A stretch of 64,000 nt of DNA, taken from Parietaria judaica (lineage: Eukaryota; Streptophyta; Magnoliopsida; Rosales; Urticaceae). Positions 44,900-57,781 of this stretch are shown here, piece after piece; positions within the stretch are counted from its first letter, which is position 1, and every line of letters starts with the position of its first letter. Both the position numbers and the translations under genes were made by a program. Where the stretch lies: NCBI GenBank assembly GCA_954871525.1, contig OX940867.1, forward strand, positions 16,717,343 through 16,781,342, in the 5' to 3' direction. Under the pieces are notes generated by a model. That model was not told where the DNA came from, did no database searches, and saw only the letters and a list, made by a program, of their open reading frames with translations.

Positions 44900-45988
44900 C
44901 CCTCTTATAATATATCATTTTCCGTATTCAAAGATCAATAAAATGCCAAATACAACATTTACTATGCTCCATGTCTTTACATTCGAAATTTCTACGCAAA
45001 TTCACGCTAGTGCTACCGAGAGCCGATGAGTTCATAGTAGTTTTGCTTTAAAAGTAGGATACCGAGGTGCAAAAAATCACCCTTCCATCGAAGACGATAA
45101 CTTTAAGCTTGATATGAAGTTTACAAAACCTCGGTAATTAAATCTATCAACGTGAGGAGAATACATGACATAAGTGTTTTGACAAAAAAAAAAAAAAAGA
45201 CAAAACCAAGTGACCAGCACAACACTTAAATGTAGTGTTTCAATCGTCGTTTTTAATCAATTTTTACCGCATATGAAGCACCTATTGAAAAACCAAGTGG
45301 CAACAATAATGGCCAAATGAAGATAAGTCGCTATAAATGTGTTTGCATTGCATTTGCACTGACAAGAATATAATAATAATAAATAACCAAAAAAATGAAT
45401 GCCCACAGCTACTAATTCAACATGTGGGCCAATAATAAAACATTTGTTCACAACAATATTATTGATTACCAGCCATTAAAGTTTAATATTTGTCGACGCA
45501 AAGCCATTAAAAATTAATTTGAGCAATGAATGAGTCTAGCGAAGTGGCTGAACCACCACCAAAGAAGTAGTTGATCGCAATCTTCATTACTTTTATTTCA
45601 GGAAATCTCCCAAAGAATTATACTAGTCTTCAATAACAGAAAGGTTCTATCTCTAAACTCTAAAAGCTGCATGCTCTCTTGATAGGATTGGATTGGACCA
45701 TTACATCTAACAACTACCACTCTGAAAATAACCATTCCCACTTCTTTCTCACCTCAATAAATTTTACGGGTTGGCATATATACTTAAGTTGTGCTCAACT
45801 AGGCGATATAGATTCAAGTTTTATTTTTAATGGTATTCATACTAAAGTTCAACTTCATTGTGCCTTCAATTTACACAAATTCAAATTTATTGCGGTTTCA
45901 ATTCATTTCGTCTATATTTCCTTAGCGGCATTGAATGTCACTAAATTTAAATACTTTTGCCGCCTAAAATTTTATTTCTTCGAACCAT
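44900..45988. other. Intergenic DNA left of the young Copia element
   Basis: AT-rich, no convincing ORF. A 5-bp target CTTCT lies at 45989-45993. Confidence 0.55.
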
Positions 45989-45993
45989 CTTCT

Positions 45994-46538
45994 TGTGAGC
46001 TTAAGCTTGACTTAGTCCGGATGACGACCAGAACCCAGGACGGGCAGAAACACTTGCGAGGAGTCAGCCCGGGTACCGACCAGAACAGAAGACGGACAGC
46101 CGTTCAGCCCAGCTCGGGTGAACACGAGCAGAACGTCCGGATAGAAGGCAAGCTCAGCCCGGAGCATACGAGCAGGTCAGCTCGAGGACAGAGAGACTGT
46201 CCGGGCAGGAAAAGGAAACTCTACCCAGAAAGGAAGACGCGTAGCTTGAGGAACAAGCAAAGATCAAGTCAAAGATTCGATAGGATTATTTAGGGTAGTT
46301 TCCTGATTTTGTGCGATTTGGGTAGCTAGGGTTTTGCCTATGTGAGGCTATAAATATACCTAGCATGTACACTTTGTAAAGAGTAGAGTCCATTAGAATT
46401 TTGAGTTTATCTTCTTGTATTGCCTTCGATTATTAATCAAGAGAATTTCTTCTCCCAAAAGTTTGTGTCCTTTATTTTGGTTCGATTTCTTTTGGTGTTA
46501 TTCGTGTTCTTTGCAGATCCGTGAATTGGGATCCAACA
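45994..46538 (+). repeat. 5' LTR of young Copia (545 bp)
   Basis: TGTGAGCTTAAGC...GGGATCCAACA. TATA box CTATAAATA at 46348-46356. The stretch 45994-46293 is open in one frame. Confidence 0.97.
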
Positions 46539-46540
46539 AG

Positions 46541-46552
46541 TGGTATCAGAGC
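46541..46552 (+). other. Primer binding site (initiator tRNA-Met type)
   Basis: TGGTATCAGAGC two bases after the 5' LTR. Confidence 0.92.
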
Positions 46553-46566
46553 TTCAATCGAAGAAC

Positions 46567-49500
46567 ATGTCTTCATCATCAGAGTCACCAATCGACGGAG
46601 CTTTGGTTGCGCAGAAATCAGACTCCAGAGAAGGCACAGTTACACTCCATTACCCCATGCTCACGAAGAGCAATTACGCCGTGTGGGCGTTGAAGATGAG
46701 GGTGAATCTGCAGGCGCAGGGAGTATGGGAGGCCGTAGAGAACGGCGGTGTAGAAGGGCGCAAGGAAAGAATGGCTCTAGCCGCTATCTACCAAGCAGTT
46801 CCGGAAGATGTTCTTCTCATGCTTGCCGAGAAAGATTCCGCGAAGGAAGCATGGAAAACTCTTCAGACCATGCACATGGGCGCAGATCGTGTCAAGGAGG
46901 CAAAGGTCCAGACCTTGAAGAGTGAGTTCGAGGTCATGAGGATGAGGGAGAGCGAATCAATTGATGATTTCGCTATGCGGCTCACGTCCATTGTGACCGG
47001 CATACGCTCGCTGGGAGACAAGGTGGAGGAGACCACCGTCGTCAAGAAGTTTCTCCGAGCAGTGCCTCACAGGTACATGCAGATCGTGACATCGATCGAG
47101 CAGTTCGGCGATCTCAAGACCATGTCGGTCGAGGAGGTTGTTGGTCGTCTCAAGGCCCACGAAGAGAGACTTTGGGGTTACGGTGACAAAGACGAGGAGA
47201 AGAACCTCCTGCTCACGCATGAAGAGTGGACGGCCAGACAGCGGAAAACCAGGGGAGCCGAGTTTTCTACAAGACCCTCAGGTCGGAACAGCTTTGGTGG
47301 AGAAGTCCGAGGACGCGGACAAGGTCGTGGACGAGGTCGAGGTCGGGACATGTGAGGTCGCGACAGTGGATCTACCCGTCAGGAAGGCACGACCAGGAGA
47401 GACAAAAGCACAGTGAAGTGCTACAATTGTCAGACGCTTGGGCACTTTGCATCTGAGTGCCGGAGCAGGAACCAAGGCGAAGAGGCGAATCTAGCAAGAT
47501 TCCCAGACGACCAGCCGGCATTGTTGTTTGCCGAGCAGGAAACGCACCTGGACGAACAGAATGGCTAGTGTGACGCCAAGGCCCGGGCAGAAGTGATCAG
47601 TGTGCCGATCAGCCCAGAGGCCGAGCAGACCTGTCCGGAGGAGACCAGCGAGAAGGTTTTCCTCATCGAGGATAAGGTTATTGCAAACCTCCTCGTAGAC
47701 GGAGAGAAGAAGGTCAGTACCGGCATATGGTACTTAGACAACGGAGCTAGCAACCACATGACTGGGGACCGAGCTAAGTTTGAAGAGCTCGATGAGAAGA
47801 TCACGGGCAGCGTGAAATTCGGCGACGGATCAGTCGTAGAGATCAGAGGCAGAGGGTCGATCCTGTTCGAGTGCAAGAATGGCGACCAGTGTCTGATGAC
47901 CCAGGTGTATTTCATCCCGAAGTTGAAGAGCAACATCATCAGTCTAGGACAGATGACTGAGATCGGGAACACGGTGTTGCTGCAAGGGTCCTACCTGAAG
48001 ATGTGGACCAAGGAAGGAGAGCTGTTGATGAAGGTGGAGCGAACACCCAACAGACTCTACAAGATTCTCCTGAAGACATGCCAGCCCGTCTGTCTCATGG
48101 CATCGATGGCGGACCCGGCTTGGCTATGGCACGCACGGCTCGGACACGTGAATTTTCATGCGCTCAAGATGATGGGCGAGAAGAAGATGGCCTTTGGGGT
48201 TCCCAAGATAGAACACCCCGACCAGCTATGTGAGTGATGCATGATCGCGAAGCAGGCGAGGATACCGTTTCCGATCAAGGCCAAATTCCGAGCAGAGAGA
48301 CCCCTACAGTTGGTGCATGCAGACCTATGTGGTCCAGTCACCCCAGCAACATTGGCAGGTAACAAGTACTTTCTTTTACTTGTTGATGATTACAGTCGCT
48401 GGATGTGGGTTTATATACTTAAGGAGAAAAGTGGAGCCTTTGAGGTCTTCAAGAAGTTCAAGATCGTGGAGAATGGCTCGGTGCATAGGTTAAAGGTCTT
48501 GCGTACAGACCGAGGAGGAGAATTCACTTCCCATCAGTTCGGAGAGTTCTGCGACCAGGAAGGAGTTCAACGTCACCTGTCTGCACCCCACACGACCCAG
48601 CAGAATGGCGTAGTGGAAAGGCGAAACCGAACTGTGATGAACACAGCTAGGAGCTTGCTCAAGAGCATGCAAGTCCCAGCCCGGTTTTGGGCAGAAGCAG
48701 TAAGACATGCGGTCTACCTGCTCAATCGTTTGCCGACCAAAGCGCTAGGAGAGCGTACTCCCTACCAGGCGTGGAAAGGGAAGAAACCCCACTTAGAACA
48801 CTTGAAAGTGTTTGGATGCACCGCACACTTGAAGATTGCGGGGCCACATCTCAAGTAGCTGGACGACCGGAGTCAGAAGATGGTGTACCTTGGCGTTGAA
48901 GAAGGAAGCAAGGCACACAGACTCTACGATCCACGACGCGGCAGACTCCAAGTGAGCAGAGATGCTGTGTTCGAAGAGGAGATGAAGTGGGATTGGCGCG
49001 ACGAGAATGGAGAACCCGAGCAGAACTCAGTGGAGTTCATTGTCGAAGACGACCAGGATGTTGCCGAGCAAGAGCAGCCCGGAACACCCAGCTCGGGAAC
49101 AGTCTTCCCTGAAACGAGGGAACCCAGCCCGGGAGAGAGCACCCCGGATACACCCAGGACACCAAGTCCGAGCAGGACCAGCCCGTCCAGCTCGGGAGAT
49201 TCCTCCATAAAAGACGGCCCAAGAGGATTCCGTCCTCTAGCAGACGTTTACGATCAGACTCAAGAAGTGGAGATGAGCCTGGAGGAACTTTCTTTGTTGT
49301 GTGCAGAAGAACCAGCCAATTACCAGGAGGCAGCAGCCGAGCAGGAGTGGCAGGAAGCAATGAAGAAGGAGATGGAGTCCATTGAGAAGAACAGGACATG
49401 GGAGCTTACCGACCTGCCCAAAGGTCATAATCCCATCGGCCTGAAGTGGGTGTATAAGCTGAAGAAGGACACTGAGGGGAATGTCCTTAAGCACAAGGCA

Positions 49501-51162
49501 AGGCTGGTAGCCAAAGGCTACGTGCAGAGGAAAGGCATAGACTTTGAGGAAGTCTTTGCTCCAGTAGCTAGACTGGACACGATCAGACTCATCCTAGCCC
49601 TAGCAGCACATCGAGGTTGGGAAATTCACCATCTGGATGTCAAATCGGCATTCCTAAACGGTGACCTCGAAGAAGAAGTGTACGTCAAGCAACCAGAGGG
49701 GTTCGGCGTCACGGGCAAGGAGCAGAAGGTGTACAAGTTATCCAAGGCCCTGTACGGGTTAAAACAAGCACCAAGAGCGTGGAACATCCGCCTTGACAAG
49801 AGCTTGAAGAATCTTGGATTCACAAAGTGCTTGAGCGAGCAGGCAGTCTACACCAGGAGTTCCGGGCAGGAAACTCTGATCGTGGGAGTGTATGTGGACG
49901 ACCTGATCGTCACAGGATCCAGCGCAGGAGGCGTAGATGGATTCAAGCAGCAGATGATGGCCGAATTCGAGATGAGTGACCTCGGATTACTTTCGTACTA
50001 CCTTGGTCTCGAGGTGGAACAGAAGAAGGACTGCATTACGCTGAAGCAGTCGGCCTACGCGAAGAAGATCCTTAAACAGTTCGAGATGGCGGACTGTAAC
50101 TCGAGCAAGTACCCTATGGAGGCGAAGCTGCAGCTCGGGAAGGATGCTGAAGGGAGAAGAGTGGATCCCACGGAGTACAGACACGTGATCGGGTGCCTGA
50201 GGTATCTCACCCACACCCGACCAGACATTTCACACGCAGTCGGGATAGTCAGTCGATACATGGAGAAGCCCACGAGTGCACACCAGCAGGCGGTGAAGCA
50301 CATCTTGCATTACGTGAAGGGCACGACGGACTACGGGATCCAGTACAACCGAGGAAGTGGAGTAGAAGTACTAGTCGGCTTTACGGACAGTGATCTGGCC
50401 GGTGATATCGATGACAGGAAGAGTACCGGAGGGATGGCGTTCTACCTCAACGGAAACCTAATCACCTGGCAGTCTCAAAAGCAGCAGACAGTAGCTCTAT
50501 CCTCATGCGAAGCAGAGTTCATGGCGGCAACCGCAGCAGCATGTCAAGCTATGTGGTTGAAGGGGCTACTTAGTGAAGTGACCGGATCCGAGCAGAGACC
50601 AGCTACTCTCTACGTGGACAACAAGTCTGCAATTGCGTTGATGAAGAATCCAGTGTTCCATGGACGGAGCAAACACATTGACACGAAGTTTCACTACATT
50701 CGTGAGTGTGTGGAGAAGCGAGAGATCATCGTGGAGTTCGTCAACACGAGGGAGCAACGGGCAGACATTCTTACTAAGGCTCTAGGGAGAGTCAAGTTCG
50801 AAGAGATGAGAGAGCTGCTCGGAGTGAAGAGAGTGGAAGCAAGTCAAGCTTACGGGGGAGAATGTGAGCTTAAGCTTGACTTAGTCCGGGTGACGACCAG
50901 AACCCAGGACGGGCAGAAACACTTGCGAGGAGTCAGCCCGGGTACCGACCAGAATAGAAGACGGACAGCCGTTCAGCCCAGCTCGGGTGAACACGAGCAG
51001 AACGTCCGGATAGAAGGCAAGCTCAGCCCGGAGCATACGAGCAGGTCAGCTCGAGGACAGAGAGACTGTCCGGGCAGGAAAAGGAAACTCTACCCAGAAA
51101 GGAAGACGCGTAGCTTGAGGAACAAGCAAAGATCAAGTCAAAGATTCGATAGGATTATTTAG
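46567..51162 (+). pseudogene. Copia gag-pol, one frame with four internal stops
   Basis: From ATG 46567 to 51162 a single frame is kept without shifts, but stops lie at 47353 (TGA), 47566 (TAG), 48235 (TGA) and 48856 (TAG). Order: gag with Gly-Arg-rich tail; zinc knuckle CYNCQTLGHFASEC (47419-47460); protease DNGASNHMTG near 47737; integrase HHCC (the third stop falls between its two Cys), core VHADLCGP, TDRGGEF, QQNGVVERRNR; RT with YVDDLIVTG near 49890; RNase H ending near 50850. The frame then runs on through the polypurine tract into the 3' LTR for 99 codons. Full-length Pol cannot be made without readthrough, so this copy was probably mobilised by proteins from an intact relative. Confidence 0.92.
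50851..50862 (+). other. Polypurine tract of young Copia
   Basis: CGGGGGAGAA directly before the 3' LTR TG. Confidence 0.88.
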
Positions 51163-51407
51163 GGTAGTTTCCTGATTTTGTGCGATTTGGGTAGCTAGGG
51201 TTTTGCCTATGTGAGGCTATAAATATACCTAGCATGTACACTTTGTAAAGAGTAGAGTCCATTAGAATTTTGAGTTTATCTTCTTGTATTGCCTTCGATT
51301 ATTAATCAAGAGAATTTCTTCTCCCAAAAGTTTGTGTCCTTTATTTTGGTTCGATTTCTTTTGGTGTTATTCGTGTTCTTTGCAGATCCGTGAATTGGGA
51401 TCCAACA
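50863..51407 (+). repeat. 3' LTR of young Copia (545 bp)
   Basis: Same length as the 5' LTR and identical but for two bases. TATA box at 51217-51225. The pol frame ends inside it at 51162. Confidence 0.97.
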
Positions 51408-51412
51408 CTTCT

Positions 51413-52830
51413 TTCTCTCTCCGAAAATCAAAACCCTGGAATATCGACTTCACCATCTGATCCATCCAAAGCGGACGAGTCATCATCGACGGTGACAACG
51501 ACAACTCAGCAGCCTTCGCCGTGTCAGCGACGCAGTTGGGGAACTCGGGATAGTGAACAAGCTCACTAAGTATTGAAACCACATTAAATTTAAACTTGGG
51601 TACATTGAAGCCACAATAAGGTTGGACTTGGGTATATATGTCGTTGAAAATAAAACTTGACTCTATATCGGTATGGATCCAAAGCGAGAAGACACATTTT
51701 TTCGTCCATTTTTTGTTTACGGACGTTGGTCAATTGTTTAGCATAATGCTATTAAACCATACATAATGTACATATTTATATGCTCATCCAACTATCTAAC
51801 ATCTTCTCTCATTTGAATTTAATGGAAAAAGTTGGACGAAAAAAAATGTATCGCCATACATTTATTAATTTTAACTTTTAAGTACTTTTATCACTATTTT
51901 CACTTTAAACTATGCCGCTTCAATTGGTTAAAATTTTGAGTACTTTTATCGCTATTATCTCATTCAATAACTACAGGTAAATATAGCATTTCCATAAATA
52001 TTCATATCTTACTCAGATAGTTAAGCATTAATCAGCACAGCACAGCTCAACTGTGCAAAATTTACGATTATGAATTTGATAATTCCTTCATAAATGTAGT
52101 AGTATATAGTATGTGCATTGTAAGTTAGTTTGAAATTTGAAGAAAAAGAAAAAAAAAACTTTAGATATTAAAATACAAACTATTACGATTCACTAATTAA
52201 AAAAGAGTTATTAGCGGTGTAGTGTATTGTATTTAATATTTTAATCTTGTGATGGCCATTTTTTTTTTGTTCACAATCAAAATATCTCAATGTTTAGTAT
52301 CAGAGAAGAGAATAAAAAAGTATTTAAAATTTTTAAAGTTGACACGTGTTTAAACTTAACGTAATATCTAAAATTCTGCTAAATAGACTAAAAAAATAGA
52401 ATTTCAGAGAGAGAAGTAAAATGATGAACACTGAAACTATAATATGTCTTGGACTTGTTTTCGTGGGAAAAAAAAATTATACTAAAAAATAAAGAAATTG
52501 AGTACTTGTAGTTGTACCACACTACCACTATATTAACCCTAATTAAAATAAAAATTACCGTTTAGATAAAAAAAAATTACACGTGCTTTGTCATCATATT
52601 TTTGGCTAATTTTTTCTCTCTCTTTCACATTAGTTTTTATACGGTGAGAAAGTTAGTTCCGAAATTGAGGAACTATTTTTGCTATTATCCTCATTAAAAA
52701 AGCCTCATAAATACTACTCCCATTCAATTCGAAGAAAGAAAGACACACGCATTGATGCATAGCCCTTTCACGTCCTAAACCCGACCAAAAAGGAAGAGAA
52801 AGAAAGCACAAACATTTTGGGTGTGTGACA
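51413..52830 (+). promoter_or_regulatory. Intergenic DNA and GDSL gene promoter region
   Basis: AT-rich with A- and T-runs and no gene. Close to the ATG lies a TATA-like CCTCATAAATACTA near 52702 and a leader rich in GAAAGAAAG (52730-52810). The young Copia inserted about 1.4 kb upstream of the GDSL gene. Confidence 0.4.
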
Positions 52831-53272
52831 ATGAAGCCCCTCGTGATCACCTGCGTGCTCGCCCTCGCTCTCGTTCTCGTTCTGTGCCGGGAAAGCCGCC
52901 ACGTCGCCGCCCAAGGGCTCGGCCGGAACTGCACCATCCCGGCCGTGTTCGTGTTCGGCGACTCCATCGTTGACCCTGGCAACAACAATGCTAACGTCAA
53001 GACCATCGTGAAGTGCAACTTTCCGCCGTACGGGAAGGACTTCCCGGGCCGAAAGGTCACCGGACGGTTCAGCAACGGGAGGGTTCCCTCGGATTTCATA
53101 GGTACTCAACCGAGGCTGCGCTGCAAGTACATGGTCTTTGCTGTATATAGTATGAAGATATATATATGTATATATATATATATATTCATATAACACATCT
53201 TGAGCTTTGTATCTCGTGGATTCAAGTTCAAAACGTTCATTGATTTGATTGGCTCGAGTATATATGATCTTG

Positions 53273-53303
<31 letters not shown>

Positions 53304-55949
53304 TTTCTATTTCTATTATTTGTTCATCTTAACATCTTCTCTCATTTGAATTAGATGAAAAAAATTAGAAAAAAAATATTTCGCCTCACATTTGTTGACT
53401 TGTTATCTTTTTACTTTTGACCCTTGACGCATCCGTTGATCAAAGTTTGAGTTCAAAACAGAAACAGTGTAAAGTTTATCAAAGTTTGGCGATGAAGTCT
53501 CGATCCTTTTTATCGCCGCATAAGTATTCATTGTCCTTTCTTGGCGAAAAAAATAATTGGGACTTTATTAATGAACTTTGATAAACTTTAGGTACTTATG
53601 ACTCAAATATCTCTATTGCAAATATACAATCTGAATTACACAATTAAGCACCTAAACGAGTCTCATTGACGTGCGATCTTGACAGTTTGACTTCTTGTTC
53701 ATAGTGTTCGATACTATATATACAGACTGTAAGACTCAGAATATCTTGATTCATATACATGAAATGATTTATTAACAGCATATTAAAGAGGGTCGTGGCG
53801 CCATGAACGAGATATAAATATATTCTGGGATTTGTCAGATACATTATTGAGGAGAAAGAAGACATTGACTTGTTTCTTCCTTGTGTGAATTTATGGCAGC
53901 TGAGATCTTGAACGTGAAGAAAGTGATGCCGGGTTATCTCGACCCGAGCCTGCGATTTCAGGACCTCCTCACCGGCGTCAGCTTCGCCTCTGGTGGCGGA
54001 GGATTCGACCCTCTCACTGCCAAACTCGCGGTACGGTACTAATCTTGCTATTGACTTATTCGAAAGTCGAAACTAGCTAGCGCTGACACAGCGGCGTTTA
54101 ATGGCGTGTATCAGTCGGTGTTGTCGCTGTCGGATCAGCTCGAGATGTTCAGAGAGTACAAGAAGAAGGTTGGTGCGGCGGTAGGCGAGAAGAGGCTTGC
54201 GGCCATCGTGGCAGAGAGCGTGCATATCGTGTGCTCCGGAGCGAACGACATTGCGAATACGTACTTTTTGGGGCCGTTTCGCAGACCGCACTACAGCGTC
54301 GACGGATATACCGACCTCATGGCGGAATCGGCCTCCAGCTTCGTGCAGGTTATAATCAGAATGCAAGCATTTACTGTTTGAGCTTTGGTTTAAAAATAAA
54401 TAATTCTCTTCTTTTATTTTGCGTGGTAATTAATTATTTATTTGAAATTTTTGTATCGGTAATCGCTATCGATTATAAAAAGTTTTTCTTTCATTTTCTT
54501 CCGTCCATGTCACATAAAAAAATTTGGAACTTTATGGTTGTCCTCGTCCCGTTTCTGATTTGAAAAAAAAAAAAAAAAAAACCTTGACTTTTTCAAACGG
54601 GGAGCATGAAATAATTTTGTTGTCCCAAAAAAGAGGACATGAAATATAACAAAACAAAAACACAAAATTCATGTTCCCGGTTCCAGTTTTTTTTTAATAA
54701 AAATTGGGTATCCTTATATAAAATTAATATTTATCAGTCCTCATTCTCAAATTGAGACAGAGGAAATTCAAGAAAGCGAGAATAGGTAAAATATTGATCC
54801 CGCTTTATTATATTAAAATTGTGATGTCTTAAGGTTTGAAGTTGGAGGAGTTTCTTAATTAAACTATGTAAAAAGGGGATTTAGTACCTTTTTTTTTTTT
54901 TACCATTGTTAATGCCTCAAAACTAGTAAAGTATTAGAGTTTTCATTACAGATTATCATTCAAAATTAGGAAACAATATTTTTTTTACACATCTTGATTG
55001 GATATTATAGTCCTTTAAAAAACTCACTTTTATAAAACCGGAACCATTACCGGATTTTGAAACACCTAAAATGTCGGAACAGGGACTAAAATACCTCAAA
55101 ATAGCAATTGGTTAAAGATTTGTTTGATTCATTTATCGAATAGTAAAAAATACTCTTAAAATCAGGTTAGTACAAAATTCAAAGTGAATTATGATATGGC
55201 AGGAGTTGTACAAAGAAGGAGCAAGGAGAATCGGATTTGTAAATCTTCCTCCAATCGGGTGTGTCCCCGCAGAGAGAACACTGAGTGGCGACATATTCCG
55301 ACGATGCTCACAGCCTCAGAACGAAGCCTCGGCCATGTTCAACACCAAGTTGTCCTCGAGAATCGACTCGTTTAACAAGAAGCTCCCTCAAGCGAGGCTC
55401 GTCTATCTCGACATCTTCAACCCTCTTCTCTCCCTCATTCGCGAACCGTCGCGCTACGGTGAGTAGACACAATCATTCAACCATTTACAATCAACGGAAT
55501 TTCACAAAATCAATGTTTCATATCTATGTATCATCTGCAAAGAGTTTGAACAAACCAATTTAGAGTACCTAAATAATAATGTCATAAAAAAAATTTAGCC
55601 AAGATAATCGGATAATCCAGTTTTGATTTTATGCTCCGGTTTTCCGGCTTTTATATTTACTCCATTGTACTCCATTTAGTAGCAAAAGTAAAATTTATGG
55701 TGTTGGACAGAGACATGCAAAGTATTATTTAATCGAAATTATTAATTGAAAGCAGGTTTTGAAGTGGCGAATCGAGGGTGTTGCGGGACGGGGAACATCG
55801 AGGTGAGCGTTCTGTGCAACAGCTTCACCACCCTCACTTGCAGTGACGTCAACAAATACGTTTTCTGGGACAGCTTTCATCCCTCCCAGAGAGCATACCA
55901 AGTACTCACACACCTTGCTCTCGACGCCAAACTTCATCAATTCTTTTAA
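52831..55949 (+). CDS. GDSL esterase/lipase, secreted (5 exons, 361 aa)
   Basis: Exons 52831-53101, 53900-54030, 54115-54348, 55203-55458, 55756-55949; all introns GT-AG, joined length 1086. It is a plant SGNH-hydrolase-fold lipid/ester hydrolase. The N-terminus is a signal peptide (hydrophobic residues about 4-19, mature part from about 28). Block I is [12 protein letters not shown] with nucleophile Ser45, block III is SGAND with the oxyanion Asn, and block V is WDSFHPS with Asp336 and His339. The five-exon layout and length are usual for the family. ATG 52831 is chosen because it starts the signal peptide. Intron 1 holds an (AAT)n run near 53276-53305. The gene is undamaged. The substrate cannot be read from sequence. 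Confidence 0.94.
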
Positions 55950-57776
55950 TTCTATTCAATTATATAGTTACTTTGTATATACAATACATATGTATTTTTA
56001 ATATTATTCTTCTGCTAATTTCTTTCTCATTTATATATCATCGATAATAAATAATATACTCTCAATTTGACCTCTTAAAAATTAAATTTGAACCAAAATG
56101 TGATCTTTATCAGTTTAATCCTGCAAAAATTCCACAAAACAATATTTAATATTTTTTTACCCCAAAAGATTATATAATTAACATTTTGATCTATTCCATT
56201 TTTTTTTTTTCATATCTTGCTAGTACGTGTAACTTGTTGGTCCATGTCTCTTATTAGGCATACATGACACATGTGTTTATTATCCATATATATGTGAATA
56301 AAGAACGAATGTTTGTGGCAAAAATATTAGTATATGTTACACATAATATCATTTATATTTTTATTTTTCACAACAAAAATTCTTAATGATGTAAAAAAAT
56401 CATGACAATTAATTAATTTTTTTCGTTACCGTGAAATTCCAATGTTTTCACTCTTGTTGACCATATTTTTACATGTTTTTAACTATATGACGACAAAATT
56501 GACTTACAATGCACGTTAATGTTTATTTATTGTCAACTCTTTGAAGTTTTCATTGCTCATAAATTTCAAAGATGACAAAAATTTGGTCAAAATCATACAT
56601 AATAATGTAGAACTTCACACTAAAGAGTTAAAAGAAAAACTTAATTACTCATGTCAATATTTTTTACATAATAAAAATTTACGAGTGAAAAAAAAAAAGA
56701 TTGAAAATATAAATCATATTTTTGTGGCATCCAAGTATTTTTATTGTAAATATTCAAATAAAAATAGCCAAGTTATATGCTTTTAAAGTTAATGACCAAC
56801 CCAATCCCAAGACTGGCCCTAACTATAGACGAGCAAGGCCGAGGATACGAGCTTCCAAATTTAAGAATCCAAGATATATATACTTAATTAGATGTGGAAA
56901 AAAAAATACTCTAAAGATTCCAAGAATATACTTGTTTAAAAATATAAAATAAATAGAAAACTACCTCACCTACTAAGACTATTATTAGAGTGACATTGTG
57001 GATCCAGTTCAAGTGGTGAGGTCTAGTTCAAATGGTCCACCTAATCTTTCTTTGAATGGGTCGACGTGGACAAACACTGGACCGCTAATAACACGCCATT
57101 AATAACAGAACCATCAACATGAAAAATGTGATACTGCATTTAATCTTCTCATATTCAAATCATTTATTCTCACTCATCTCACTCAGTTATTTGTTTTGAT
57201 TTTCTAAAGATAAAAATAATAATATTTTTTTGTGTAAATTTTTAGTTTGCGTTAAAAGTAATATTTGTATTAGCTTTCTTTTTTATTTATATTCATATCT
57301 TGTTATTTTGTCTATATATGCTGAGAAACTCTCTTCGTAATTTTTCAATAAAAAAATGGGGTAAAAGTATTCACAAATTACTCAAAAATATTTACTTATA
57401 TTCATATTCTTCTTTGATATTTTGCGGCATAAGTCTCTAATCTTAGGTTAACTAGAGCTGCATGAGTGTAAATTAATTGAATAACGGCATGAGTACTAAA
57501 AGATGGGCTCATTCATGTTTGACTAGTTGTTGTTAGTCAACAGTGACGTGGCGAACTTCCCCTGCGCGTGGTTGCCATGTGGCAAAAATCATTTGACACG
57601 TCACCCTCTTGTTTTCTTTGCGTCATCCTCAAGGAGGAAAAATATATTGAGCTTGGTAGGATTCGAACCTCTCGGTTCAATTGAAATAGTGAATTAATTA
57701 AGCGATGAATAATTACCCATGAAGCGTGCTTTTATCTCTTTTCAAGTGCTCTAATCCGTCCTCGCAATCTATATAT
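55950..57776. other. AT-rich intergenic DNA downstream of the GDSL gene
   Basis: GDSL 3' UTR first, then AT-rich DNA with only short chance ORFs. No terminal repeats or domains recognised. Confidence 0.6.
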
Positions 57777-57781
57777 ATCAC

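Larger units (their letters stand above)
45994..51407 (+). mobile_element. Full-length young Copia LTR retrotransposon
   Basis: Two 545-bp LTRs, CTTCT target duplication on both sides (45989-45993, 51408-51412), primer site, one gag-pol frame and a polypurine tract. The LTRs differ at only two sites by eye (A/G at base 28 and C/T near base 107), so insertion is recent. The internal GC-rich composition contrasts sharply with the AT-rich flanks. Lineage within Copia was not assigned. Confidence 0.97.

Noticed and set aside
45679..46293. 204-codon ORF upstream of the young Copia
   Set aside because: It runs across the LTR boundary at 45994. The left half is random AT-rich text; only the LTR part is shared with the pol frame.
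47138..47456. Alternative-frame ORFs over gag of the young Copia
   Set aside because: Shadows of the gag frame, without domains.
53644..53865. Minus ORF in GDSL intron 1
   Set aside because: AT-rich chance ORF within an intron; no similarity seen.
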